Below are positions 1 to 11,600 of a DNA stretch of 64,000 nt, one piece after another. Source of the stretch: Neopestalotiopsis rosae. Taxonomy: Eukaryota > Ascomycota > Sordariomycetes > Amphisphaeriales > Sporocadaceae. The stretch spans positions 6,138,001-6,202,000 of the forward strand of contig JALGAS010000001.1 in the NCBI GenBank assembly GCA_023078685.1, given 5' to 3'. A program made the position numbers and the translations under genes. The first letter of the stretch is position 1, and every line of letters starts with the position of its first letter. The notes beneath the pieces were generated by a model. That model was not told the DNA's origin. It saw only the letters and a program-made list of their open reading frames with translations, and ran no database searches.

Positions 1-197
1 CATTCTCAGGAGAGCTTACGGCCGAGAAGCAAAGGTCAGCTGCTCAAAAACACCTTCTTCGATTCTATATTTCATAACAAGAGGATCTCAAGCCGTATAT
101 CACAACAGCGCGAACAGAGTAAGATTCAACCACAGATTGCATTCTTATATATTGTATTGTTAAAGCCTAGTGTTGACAAACAGAAGCTTGACAGCTT

Positions 198-276
198 TCC
201 GATATGGTGTAGTGGCTAACATATGACGCTCTCATCTTGATCCGTCATGCCCGGGGTTCGATTCCCCGTGTCGGAG
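198..276 (+). tRNA. tRNA-Glu(CUC) with a 7-nt intron
   Basis: A full cloverleaf can be drawn. The acceptor stem TCCGATA pairs with TGTCGGA (one G-T pair), the discriminator is G, the D stem is GTGT/ACAT, and the T arm is CGGGG-TTCGATT-CCCCG. The anticodon stem TGACG/CGTCA closes a 14-nt loop instead of 7. Reading C-T-CTC-A from its 5' side gives anticodon CUC (Glu). The 7 surplus bases sit right after position 37, the normal place for a nuclear tRNA intron. Spliced length is 72 nt, typical for tRNA-Glu. A T-run at about 295 would serve as the Pol III terminator. Confidence 0.9.
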
Positions 277-898
277 ATCTCATGATCCAAATTCTTTTAG
301 AACTTGGTTCTATTTTTGTCACAACTTTTGTCCAATCTCAACCTTCCTGCTCTCGTTGTGGCACGAGCCACGGTGGAACTTTACTTTTAGGATGCTGTGG
401 CTCCACATCTCTCGTCTCCTACCGTTCTAACAAACACCTGGCAATGACATGATCAAAATGATCATGGCCAAAACGGCAAAACATACAACACCGGGGATTC
501 CCCAGCCGTCACCGATCTGAGTACTAATCCAGCGATCACTAGCTTATCTAGGGCAGAGCGGACGGGATGCCGAGTTTTCTAGTGTCTATGGTCGTATGTG
601 GAGGTTTGACAAGCATAAAGCCACTATATAGGATAACTGAATTCCTATAATAGCAGCGCCTGATGTGCCTCGATGTGGCTGGATCACATGTTCCAATGTC
701 ACCTCCTGCCCGTCACTTCGAAATTCGGTCGGTAAACAACTAATCTCCGGCGCAAGCATGTAAATCAAGGATTTATCACACCTAAGCCAACAGGAAGGGA
801 AAGATATGATCGTAAATTTGTTTAATTCAACCGTGATGCCGTGATGATATATTCGGTCCTGAGGTTGGTGAGAATACACGAGCTAGACTTGTCCTTAA
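277..898. other. Intergenic region between tRNA-Glu and the HEAT-repeat gene
   Basis: It contains the tRNA terminator T-run near 295 and then the 3' flank of the minus-strand HEAT gene. The short open frames here show no recognisable motif or splice pattern. I see nothing else in it. Confidence 0.5.
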
Positions 899-2191
899 TC
901 ACTCCTCACCCGCCAGAGCTTTCAACTTTTGCAAAGACGTCGGCAAACCCCAACTTTTCAGTATAGATAGAAAATTTGCAAAAGACCAGTTGAAACTGTC
1001 CACCTTGGTCAGTGCCCGGATGAGTTCCCGCTGGTCATGTGTCAAACTTTCCGGAGCTAGTGGCTCAGATGCCGGCATTTCAAATACCAACTTGAGGCCG
1101 ATCTCCGCAAGAACAAGGGTCGTCTCCCCGCGGGAAGATGGTATGGTCTCTATAATGACCATCTCCGAGCCTTGGCTATTTTCTCGGTTCAAATTTCTCA
1201 ACGACATTGCGGCGAGAGAGGCCAAGTCGGGATCGGCAAACTCGAAGTTGGCGTCCTTGAGATTCCGAGGTTCGTATTCATGGAGATAGTCACTTTCCTT
1301 TAGCTTGCGCAGTACCTCGTGGACGTGTTCGGGTTGAGATGCGCGCAACATGATAAGTGCTATAGCACTGGCCCAGCGGCTAAGGCCGGACCCGCTGTCC
1401 ATCGCATATACGGATTCCAGGCGTCGCACAACGAGAGTATCGGCAAGGTCGCTCTCCGATCTAGTTTGAAGCTGACCGAGTGCGATCAGGCCAGTGGCTT
1501 GGACAACGGGATTTGTCTCGCTGTCGATGAGATCGAACAACGCTGGATGGATTCGGTCTAATTCCTCAGGAAACCATGCTAGTGCGTACGCAGCCTCTTG
1601 TCGAATTGCCGCGGAGTCGTCTTTCAAGAGATGGATGATGTGTTGGAGACCGTCTTTGACAGCATCATATACCCCAAGCTCAGCAACACTCGACTTTAAG
1701 ATTTCTTCGGGCGGAGAGAACAACATGGATTGCCACTTGCGCCTCTTGCGATCGTCTTCGTCGACACCTTCATCCACCCACTCAAGCTGTCGAGCTTTCT
1801 CCTCTTCGCACCAACCAGGGGCCTGGTATGTAGCAACGTCTTTGCGCCATCTTTCGACATCGATGCCTCGAAGCCAATGGTGAGTTGGCTCGCCAATGGC
1901 CAAACGGGTGAGAAGTCGAAGGATCTCTTCTCTTAATAATGTTTTCGGACTGATCGCAAGGCGATATAAGAATGGGACTACTTCCCTTGAGGCCGAGTAC
2001 CGGCTGCCTTGATGGAAGATGCTGGCATATAGTACGCCGTAAGCCGAAGTGAGATCCTCTTTGTCTGAAGATTGTAGTTTTCGTACGAGCGGAGGAACGT
2101 CCTCGGCCGTACCATAAGCATGTTCGAGGTTGGACCAGTCAATGTCGCTGAGACCGGCCAAAGGATCTTGATCATTTGATTGGGTGGTCAT
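899..2191 (-). CDS. HEAT-repeat protein of unknown role, prokaryote-like
   Basis: This is an uninterrupted 430-codon frame with ATG at 2191. The N-terminus reads WSNLEHAYGTAEDVPPLVRKL followed by YASIFHQGSRYSAS. From general knowledge, that arrangement resembles HEAT-repeat proteins common in actinobacteria and other bacteria. Around residues 185-245 there are alpha-helical pairs of HEAT type (AAIRQEAAYALAWFPEE; NPVVQATGLIALGQL). There is no signal peptide or membrane span, so it is probably cytosolic and used for protein binding. The lack of introns, unlike most neighbours, fits acquisition from bacteria but does not prove it. The molecular function is unknown. Confidence 0.75.
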   Translation of the reverse strand: MTTQSNDQDPLAGLSDIDWSNLEHAYGTAEDVPPLVRKLQSSDKEDLTSAYGVLYASIFHQGSRYSASREVVPFLYRLAISPKTLLREEILRLLTRLAIGEPTHHWLRGIDVERWRKDVATYQAPGWCEEEKARQLEWVDEGVDEDDRKRRKWQSMLFSPPEEILKSSVAELGVYDAVKDGLQHIIHLLKDDSAAIRQEAAYALAWFPEELDRIHPALFDLIDSETNPVVQATGLIALGQLQTRSESDLADTLVVRRLESVYAMDSGSGLSRWASAIALIMLRASQPEHVHEVLRKLKESDYLHEYEPRNLKDANFEFADPDLASLAAMSLRNLNRENSQGSEMVIIETIPSSRGETTLVLAEIGLKLVFEMPASEPLAPESLTHDQRELIRALTKVDSFNWSFANFLSILKSWGLPTSLQKLKALAGEE

Positions 2192-2728
2192 TCCGGCAAG
2201 AGTGTAGTCGTCTAGCTGGCTGTGGTTGTTGCACTGCGTAACTAATGCACGTTTCTCACAGGCAACCCGACCAGGTTGAGATTCTCTGGTTTCCTGTCAC
2301 TGGGCAAGATACGACCTTGCTCCTTCGTACAAAAGGACCAATATCTGATGCTACGAGGTGCCGACTAGCTCAGCCCTCCAGGCTACCACCAGATTGGATG
2401 AATGACTCTTTGGCATATCTCAGCTGAACTGGGGCCGCCTTGCCGAGTCTGGATTAGGTTCGCAAGGCGTCTCGCTAGTGCTCTGGCAAGGCACCATCAG
2501 CCATTACATAGTACACTAATCTGAGGCTGCCACGCACCCATCGCGGCTTCTGGCAGCGGGGCCAAGGCAATCGGTAGACTGCTGTCACCTGTGTAGCATC
2601 ATAGCGCCCCCTACGCCCTATATCCCAAGTTCCAACCACTCAATCGCACACCTTACCAACGTGAAGGATATTCTTTCCGGCTCAATTCATTCGAGTACTC
2701 AGATCTGGAATCGCTATATACCTCTACT
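2192..2728. other. Divergent intergenic region (HEAT gene / DUF7730-like gene)
   Basis: About 540 bp separates two divergently transcribed genes and so must hold both promoters. I see no distinctive element beyond ordinary sequence. Confidence 0.4.
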
Positions 2729-3838
2729 ATGGATTTTCTGAAACGACTATTCGGGAGAAATCCCGATACCAATTACAAGCTCGATACCAATTACAAGTAC
2801 CGCGGCGACAAACTCCCGAGAGAACCTCTGACGCCGCGCGAGATTGAGGAGATGCACAGGAAGCTCTATCCTGACACGCACATATACAACGCGGCGCAAC
2901 CAAAAGAACAAAAGCCTATACTTGACCCCGGTGACTGGAGTGTACCCTATACGCGATCACTAGAAGAAGAGTTCTCTGCCTCCTCAGCTGATGGCTCACT
3001 CCAAAAGGCGCAATCGAAATCATTACTGTTCAGCCGACTTCCGCCGGAAGTGCGCATGCAAATTTGGCGCCACGTCATAGGCAATCACAAGATACACTTG
3101 ACTGTGCATCGTGGCCGACTGAGGCAATCTGCGTTCGAGTCGAACGATTATAAATGGTGGCCACAGATAGGACTCTTGAGAGTGCCACTAATTTGTCGAG
3201 CAGCGTATGCGTGACCCTGCCATGCCGGTTTGAGAAATGAAGCATTACTAACTTCATCCCGCTTTAGATACATGGAATCCATCTCATACCTCTACTCGGA
3301 CAATACCTTCTGCTTTGGCTTTGGCCAAGCAAGCTCAAAGTTGGCGCTCACATCCATAGATACAATGCTGCCCAAGCAGCACATTGCCTCTATGCGGCAC
3401 ATGGAAATCGGATGGCATCTGTATGGCGGCGTGAGCCAATATTATGACAGCCATCCTCAAGCCTGGGACATTAGCTTGGACGTCCCAGCACATGAGACTG
3501 AGTCGCTATGGAATAAGGTCTGCGCTGAGCTCGTCAAAAACCCGCATGTGCGGACGTTGCGGATCGTGGTTTGGCTGTCTGGCAGCGGAAGAGCACAACT
3601 TGTCGAAAAGGAAAGAGGTATGCTTGCACCGCTGCTTGCGATGAAGCATCTGGAGCGGTTCGATGTACATTTGCCCTGGAACCAAGATGACCCCTCTTTG
3701 TGGAATGATGCGCCGTTCAGAGTTTCCAGGCGTTTCAAGGTCAAGGAAATGTACGGCGTGAGCATTCCATTGCTCGATAATCCAGCCGATAACTTTTACT
3801 GGTCGGGCACAGCCGCTCAGCACAGGAGATATAGGTGA
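2729..3838 (+). CDS. DUF7730-like fungal protein
   Basis: Two exons are inferred: 2729..3204 and 3268..3838, about 348 aa. The 63-nt intron starts GTATGC, has an ACTAAC branch site and ends TTTAG. Splicing joins the frames as RAA-YMESISYLYSDNTFCFGF. Residues about 98-115 read LLFSRLPPEVRMQIWRHVI, and the intron joins LICRAA to the YLYSDNTFCF block. Both are hallmarks of the DUF7730 family of fungal F-box-like proteins of unknown function, abundant in Pezizomycotina. The N-terminus is basic and low in complexity, with a short duplication (DTNYKLDTNYKY). The stop at 3836 lies inside a donor-like AG-GTGAGA, so another 3' exon cannot be excluded. Confidence 0.75.
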
Positions 3839-4878
3839 GAAGCTGAGTCAATTGGTGAGAGTAAGCTCGCAAAGAATCGGTCATTACATGCAAGTTGGCC
3901 ATGCACCATTCCCACTCCGTGAAATATGGCCTATTAGGGTTTCTGGGTAGGTAGTGTTGGGTCTGTGTAAAGATATTACTTGAGCTTCATCAATTGAATC
4001 TCTCAGCTCAGTTGTTGATGGTTATCGCAAGAAAATAAGGTCAAAACTATAGATATATCTTTCCGGCAAACATAATTGTGGTTGATATCTGATTTGCCAC
4101 GTGATGGTGAGTATAAAGGTCTTTTACTTATAGCACTTAGGCTTGTCTTTTGCTTTTGTGGTATTATGTAATTATCTTTATAGGATCTAGGGGTAGGCAC
4201 AATACAATATACTTCGTATGTGAAACGTTAGCCTTGGTCACTGCCCCGGTGCATGCCGAATGCATGGAGTTTCTGAAATTGCCCATCACGGCTCACTGCA
4301 ATTTTTCTTATTGTGCCCTGATCGGATCTATTCGTGGGGGTGGGGCAGCTGAGCACAGAAGGTTTGTTAGTGGTGGGAAGACAACCTGGGGTGTTGGCCT
4401 CCCCCATCTCGCTAACGGCCCAATCCCCACAGCACATTAAAGGCACCAACATTAGCCCTGAAACTTGAGCAACAATGTACTGTGTGGAGAGCAGCTATGC
4501 CTGTAAAGGCTCGCAGTGTAGTATCCCGCCTCCTGATAACCCCTCCATCTTTTTACCGAGTATTTGTGCTCCGCTAGGGCACATGATTGAACATGGAGTT
4601 GTGGCCTCATAGACCCTGAAATGTTGAAGGCGACAGCCGAATCGCAAAGCCCAATTACGAGAATACGATGGTACATCCGATCATACTGTGTTTGCTTTCG
4701 GCTCACCCACCACTTGAGGATAAGTCCCCTTTCAATCCTAGCAGACTGAACTTGTTGGCAAATGCCATTGCAATGATTTTATGAAGACATTCTTCCCCCA
4801 ATACATGTGACACTTCTAGAACGCTCAATCCAAACATCATTACTCGTTTGGTGTCAATCAAGCATAACAGAGCTCAAT
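3839..4878. other. Intergenic region upstream of the lactonase-like gene
   Basis: About 1 kb without a supported gene. The frames at 4003-4706 are short, lack motifs and lie on both strands. The right part presumably contains the promoter of the gene at 4879. Confidence 0.4.
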
Positions 4879-6102
4879 ATGATTCGCGCTAGAGCAGTCG
4901 ACATTCTAGCGCTGGGACTCTTGTCCCCAGCCCTGGCTACCAATCTTCTGGTCTCGCATTTTAGTGGGCAGATTTACTCCTTGTCTTTAGGCGAAGGTGG
5001 GGGAGCTTCAGACCTGAGCGTATCGACATCAACTACCGGTTGCGGTCGCCTTCCAGCATGGCTGCAGTACGACTCCAAGACGCAGACTGCATACTGCGTT
5101 GACGAGAACTGGTCTGGCCCCGGCGTCGTTACGTCGTTCTCGGTAGCCGGCGATGGCTCCCTGACTCAGACCGGGAATTCCTCGACGGCTGGCATGTCCG
5201 TACACAGCGCGGTCTACGGTGGCGTCAACGGCCGATCATTCGTTGTAACAGCTGAATAGTGATACTCTCCAGCCACTCACAGACTACCATACACTACTAA
5301 CCTGCAGCGTAGCACACCATCCACCATTACCGCATACGAGCTTCCTCTGAGTAATGAAACCGGCGCGATCCAGACCTTGGAGTTCACCATGGACACGGCT
5401 GGTCCCAATTCCCGTCAAGATAAACCGCACCCTCATGCTGGCATTCCTGATCCCACGGGTAATTACCTGCTGGTTCCTGACCTTGGTGCCGACTTGGTGC
5501 GCATCTTCAGCATCAACCAGACTTCTGGCGAGCTCACTGCCTGCGGAGCAGGAGAGGCGGAAGCCGGAAGCGGCCCACGGCACGGCGTTTTCTTCTGGTC
5601 CAGGGGTGGCCTCAAGTTTTACACGGTGAACGAGCTTGGTAATTCGGTCACAGCCTGGGCGGTTTCCTACCCGTCATCGGGTTGCCCTACCTTGGTGAAC
5701 ACCCAGACTCTCTCGACGTACGCCGAGGGTGTGGTGCCGGGCAACACCACCAAGGCCGCCGAGATTCATATCCGCGACAAGTTCCTCTATGTTTCCAACC
5801 GTGCTGACGAGACCTTTGGAACCGAGCAGGACTCGCTCGTCACCTACACCATTGATCCAAGGTCTGGTAACATGACCTGGTTGGAGGCTACCAGTGCTTT
5901 CGCTTACTACCCGCGATCCTTCCAGATCAACAGGGCTGGTGATTTGGTCGCCGTTGGTGGTCAAACCAGCAGCAATGTTGCCATCATCGCCAGGGACACC
6001 ACTACCGGAAGACTGGGCGACCTTGTTGCGAATGTTTCCGTTGCGACCCGCGGTACGGCTGGTGGCGAGGACGGATTGAGCGCTGTCGTTTGGGTAGAGT
6101 AG
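4879..6102 (+). CDS. Secreted lactonase-family 7-bladed beta-propeller protein
   Basis: Exons are 4879..5244 and 5308..6102, about 386 aa. The donor GTAACA is weak; the acceptor CCTGCAG follows a CTAAC branch site, and the join is phase 0. ATG at 4879 is chosen because it starts a signal peptide (MIRARAVDILALGLLSPALA). The mature protein shows blocks of the PF10282 lactonase fold: KPHPHAGIPDPTGNYLLVPD, a G-x-GPRHGVF block and AAEIHI. Members of this family include 6-phosphogluconolactonase and fungal cycloisomerase-like enzymes. Secretion suggests an extracellular aldonolactone or aromatic lactone substrate, but the sequence does not say which. Confidence 0.82.
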
Positions 6103-7078
6103 GAAGTGCGGCAACGCGTCCAATCACCTGCGGCTGCCGGAATATATACTATTACACTGCTTAGATCTGCATTATTTCACCTGTATAATAGTATGATTTT
6201 ACCTGTATCATAGCATTATTATCTTCATAGAGATGCGTTTGCGTAGACACAAGATGGGATTGACGTGAGATGTCGTCCAAGATAATTTTTCAGACGTGCA
6301 TAGCACGGTACTCAAAATTGCCGGTGGTATCCTGTGCGCTCGTATACATACCTACCCCGGACTTCAATCGATCATAAATTTGAGGCTGAGGCAATATCTC
6401 CCATTATGGAAAATTAGCCAACTCAATCAACTCTGGTGACAACGAATTGGGTAAATTTAAATCACGGTGCAGCCGAAACTGCGCACGAGTCATGGTTTTT
6501 ACCGTGTCTGTTCCATACGATGTGCACCGAGGTTGGAAGGATAGGGGACCCTTCCCACCATCCCATGCATTTTTCGCAGGACTTACATGGATGTGGGTGC
6601 GAAGCGCCTTTTACTGTGTAGTTCCAAACAGACTTGCTAAACTATAAATGCAAACATAGGACTGACAACCTAGCATTGGCAGACGCGTGTGGCTTGTCGA
6701 CCCTTGCACCTGGAGATGGCAGAGCCCCACCCAGGAACCCCGCGAGGTTGATGAATCGACTTGGCACGCGTGGTTGTTGCGAAGCCTGAGTGGGGTCCGC
6801 CCCGAGATCACCGCCCGGGGGCGGAGGGGGCCAGGCAAGATCGAGAAGCTGTTTCCGCGCCAATAGAGACATAGAAGGTTGGAAATCCCCTATTATGAGA
6901 TCAGCTTGTGTCTCTCTTGACCTTACGTTATCTGCTTCCAGTAGCTATCGCTCTCATGGGACAATTGTCGGACGATGCGGTGTGCTCCCGTCGGCTCAGA
7001 GGCTTCATTATATTTACTTGAGCCCTCGAGCATTGGCATTCCCGACGGCCAAGAATAGAGAGTGTCGATCGATCCACC
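6103..7078. other. Intergenic region, lactonase-like to rhodopsin-domain gene
   Basis: The proximal part is AT-rich 3' UTR-like sequence that includes a two-copy 22-bp repeat, listed separately. The remainder leads into the promoter of the gene at 7079. No gene is supported here. Confidence 0.4.
6174..6217. repeat. Imperfect 22-bp tandem duplication
   Basis: Two adjacent 22-bp copies (6174-6195 and 6196-6217) share the core ACCTGTAT(A/C)ATAG and differ at four positions. They lie just 3' of the lactonase-like gene. This is a minor local duplication with no evident function. Confidence 0.6.
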
Positions 7079-8351
7079 ATGAGTACCGCGGCCGAGCTTG
7101 CTGCCTATCATCATCAGGTCCATGAATCTACGATCGCCGTGTGGACACCTACCGCGATCGCCGTCATATTTCTTGCAGTCAGGTTGTACATAAGGCATAG
7201 CAGACTTGGCTCATGGCTATCGGATGATTGGCTGCTCTTCCTGGCAACTGTAAGTGATGCACAGTCCTACCATACGCAATTGTCATCTACTAACATGAGA
7301 CTCTCAAATGGTGTAGGCTGCGTTAATCACTGGGTGTGCACTTGTCAGTGTCTCCTTCGCGAGTGATATCTCCAATGATGATGGAAAACGCCATTTCTTC
7401 ACCTACCATCAGGCGAGCAGCGTGGTCTTGACAGGGGCCACCACTTGGAGCAAATGCGCTTTCATTCTCACGCTTTGGGGTGTGACCAACAGCCGCGGAG
7501 CGAAGCTGTTCCTTGTGTTCCTCATGATCAGTTCGCATCTTCTCCTAGTTGTCAGCGGGTTGGGCATATATGCTCCTGCATGTGGTGATCCCAAGATACC
7601 GCTGCGCCCCTACTGGGCTGGATCATGCTTAGACGAGACCGCGGTGCGATCTATGTTCCTGTTGCCTATTGGTAAGACTATGCTGAGAATGAAATTATCG
7701 GCTTTGCTTCAGAATTTGTGAACTAACGTGTTTGACAAAAGTCTATGGAGGTATCATGGATGTTGTGCTATCACTTTATCCGTGGATGATTGTTCGGAAC
7801 CTCCAACTCCAGAACCGCGAGCGACTAGGTGTAGCTATAGCTATGGGTCTGGGAGCAATGTACGTATTTTTCGCAGACAGACTCCGATATAAGAACGTCT
7901 TTGCTGATATAAACGGGCTTAGTACCGGTGTTATAGTCATTCTTCGTTCGATTCTGCAATTCAAGAAATTGGTTGGTCGATTTGGTAAGCATCTAGCACT
8001 AGCCCTTATCCATCCCAACTTCGATATAAGTAATGATCTAACGGGCCTGCCTATATTATTACAGATTCTCTTGCATTTCTTCAGATATTCAACGCTCTCG
8101 AGCCTGCGGTTACGGTCTTTCTCCAGACGATTCCTATTTTTCGTGTTCTTTACAAAGAGGCTAGGGGCCTTAAAAGCAGATATAACATGCAATCGCTTCC
8201 TGAGAATCAGACGTCTCAGTCGAGGCTAAGAAGGAAAACCCCTAGCGCAGGAGAACGTATAAGCGTGGCGGATGGGTATGAGGACATTGAGAGTGTACAC
8301 TTAACTATGTTGCCGGGTGGTCGCATTGTGGAGGTTGCGAGGGATCCATAG
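7079..8351 (+). CDS. Rhodopsin-domain integral membrane protein
   Basis: Five exons are inferred: 7079..7249, 7317..7671, 7742..7859, 7923..7984 and 8065..8351, about 330 aa. All junctions keep the frame. Several hydrophobic helices are visible (TAIAVIFLAVRLYI, LFLVFLMISSHLLLVVSGLG, a segment around GVIVILRS), together with DDWLL and the late FNALEPAVTVFLQTIPIFRVL block. These match the fungal rhodopsin domain (PF20684), a seven-helix family with GPCR-like topology, often of unknown function and sometimes near secondary-metabolite or effector genes. The soluble tail (residues about 270-330) is basic then acidic. Intron 3 (7860-7922) is 63 nt and stop-free, so retention would not break the frame. 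Confidence 0.83.
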
Positions 8352-8639
8352 TGCGAAGTGCTAATGATCAATCAATTACGAGGACTATACCGTTATATAC
8401 ATACCTAGTTTGCAGGAGTCAGCATTGGCACCATATCCTATACGTACTGCGCCCCTCCAGCTGCTTCGTTTACCAATTTCAGCAATCGCAGGTCATGATG
8501 CGTAAAACCCCGCTTAGTGAGTGGCTTTAACATATTGTGAAGAATTCCTAGCCGATAAATCCCTCCAGAACAATCACATTATGGAAGCAACTTTGTTATC
8601 CCGAAACGACTATCTACCCATTATCCTACTCAGATGGGC

Positions 8640-11600
8640 CTAGCTTTTACTGTTGTTATCGCTCGATTTTCCTCTGGTCATCCCACCGAGACGGTCCTTC
8701 CATGATGAACCCTTCTTCCCACCGCTCGCAACAGAAGTGCCCCTCTCTCCGTTTGTTGATCCATCTTCTTGATCCTCGTTAATGCTTGGGGAGTCATTGG
8801 TTCTGTAGCTCTCCCGTTGTGAATTGGGTTCTCTTGACGATGATTCCGCCGTGCTCTGCTGGAATGAAACGATTCCCTGTAGTCGCGCTATTTCGTTTGC
8901 CTGTAGTCGCGCTATTTCGTTTGCCTGTAGCCGTCTAGCCTCGTCTGCATTGTCTCGACTCTTGCGTAATTTTTCCTGGTATTCTGCTACATGACGACAC
9001 GCATCTTCCACCTCGCTGGCGTGTGTTTGCTTTAATGCAGCAAGCTCATTTCCATGGCCTGCGAGCCTCTGTTCGAGCTTGGCATTCTCCTCTTGCAATT
9101 TCTTGAACCCGTGAACTGCAGCGCTGTACGATTCTCGCTCTTTCTCGATTCTTGACGTTTCCTCCGATCTCTCTTGCCTCATTTCATCCATCTTTTGTTC
9201 GGAGCTCAGCATATCTGCCTCTGCTTGATGGACCTTTGCTTCCATCTCAGCCCATCCCACACGATATGAATCGATTCGTAGAAGCTCCTGCCGGAACTCC
9301 TCAACCTGTGTTTGAAGTTGCCGAACCTTCTCCATATCGACGATCTCATGCTTATCGTCCGGTCTTGCTACCAAGTCTCGAACAGCGACGCTTCCAGATG
9401 CAATAACGTTATTCAAACCACGAAATATCCGCGATATTGGATTCGAAAATACGCGCATGCAGTCGACATGTCCTTGATTTACGGCATCGGAGAAAGCAAA
9501 GCCGTACCTTGGACTCTCGTACATAAAATTGGCATTGTTGTCAATCAGCAGTTGCAAAGTGCCAGCGTCGCCTTTGTGAGCTGCGTGAATGAGGGCCGTA
9601 TCGCCGTTGACATCGATTTCGTTGACGTTAGCATTGGCATCGATGAGCATCCTTACTGCATCTGCTGACATGTACTCCGTAGCGTTGATTAGAGGCGTCA
9701 TGCCATCTCCATGATCTTTGTTGACGTTTATACCTGGAGCATCAAGCAAGAGCCTCAAGATTTCCGGGCGGTTCCGTCTTGTGGCTGCCAGGATCGGGCG
9801 GATGAACTTGCCTCTTCCAAGATTTGGATCAGCCAGCCTTTCTTTATGACTAAGAAGAGCGGTAACAACCTCGGTTCGCCCTCTGATGCAGGCAACCTGC
9901 AAGGCTGTACCGTCTGCAAATGGTGGTCCTTTATAGCCTTCTTGTTCTCCCGGGATCCGATTGATGTCTGCTCCATTTTGAAGTAGTATATCGACCACCT
10001 TAGCGTGACCCTCACGGGCTGCCATTTGAAGGGCGCATCCATTGGCGCTGTCCACTACCGCGCCGCTCTTAATCAGCTCCTCTACAATCCTAACAGTGCC
10101 ATCCCAGGCGGCTGCAGTGAGTGCATCCCCATATCTCTCCATTGCCTCACCGCGGGGGCAGTTCTCCAGCAGAATGGTTGGAATCTCATCCGTGGCATTT
10201 GCGTTGGCGCCGCAAGTGCGAAGCAGCCATTTCACTGTCGAGAGTTTTTGGTTGTCAGTAGCCTGATATAAAGCAGCGTCCACTACTTCCTTGGGTATGG
10301 CTGATCCTGAAACGTTCCAGATATTTCGTAAGAGGTTGTCCACGTCACCATGCTCGCTTATTGCAGCGAGGTAAAAGACATCGTTGCATACAAGTCCTTC
10401 TCTAAATATCAAAGGAACGCAGCTCCAGTTGTCTTCAACGGCAGCAGACAGCATTGCAAGCTCGAGACTGTTGTTGTCGGGTACGAATTCTTCATGATCC
10501 AGAAGGATCTTGACATTGTCGGGCTTATTGTGGGAGCACGCTTCGATCAAGGCTGCACGGTCATCGCTGGGTCTCCATATATCCTTTCCCCCCAGGAGAA
10601 TATTTTTGAAAACTTCTTGTGTGGACATGCCTGCAGATATGGCAAGAGGTGGACGGAACCTCTCTTGGTTCTCGTTGCCCAGATCAAGATTCATGCTCTC
10701 GTGGTGAAGCAGAAGCTGTACCATTGGGTTGTCTCCTGACCGGATCGCCGCACTGATCACCGGGCCGAACTTGTTGCTGACAGCATTCGGGTTCGCGCCC
10801 CTCTCGAGCAGGAGCTTCACGGTGTCAGTGTGGCCTTGGACTGCAGCCAGGTGGAGTGCTGTTTCCGAGTGCTTTCCGAGATCATTAATGTGACCAGCTC
10901 CAGGGCAATCCAGGATTGCTTCGATTGTCTTGCCACGGTCGTAAATGGCAGCAATGTGTAACTGGCCTTGGTTAGCAACATGATTGATCGCGCAAATGGG
11001 GTCCACCACGCTAGGTTCATGACTCACAGGTGTATACCCATCTTTATTGACACCTTTCAGCTCATCACCACGACAATGGTGGATAAGACTGGTGATGAGC
11101 CGATCGTAGCCAAATGCTGCAGCGGTGTGTAATGCTGTCATTCCCTCGAAAGAAACACCATCAGTAAACGTTTCTGATTTTGGCAGATTGTTGGTAAGCC
11201 AGAATGTTCTTAGAGGTGAAAGATTCGTCCAGAAGCTTTTCAAGTTCTGTACGAGATCGTCTGAAAGCTCAGCCTTGCCCTTAATCGCGTGATCCATACA
11301 AAATTTCATTGGGTAGGAGCAGACCGTAGGCTTCAGTGGCTCCTCAGGCTTGCTAGCTTCCTCAGGATGATTCCCTACGTTGAGAGCAGACATATATGAG
11401 AACGTGTCATCCATATAAGCAAAGCATCTCCATGCAAGCACTCCGTGGGATCTTTGTGCTTCTATTGTCGCCTCTTCGCCATTCTTCAACGCCTCCGAGG
11501 ACCCGAAGACCTTATGAGATCTAAGCAGCAGATAATACTTCAGCATTTCATTTCCAAACTCGACGCTGGGCGGGCCATCCGAGTTGTATTTCATCTGTAA

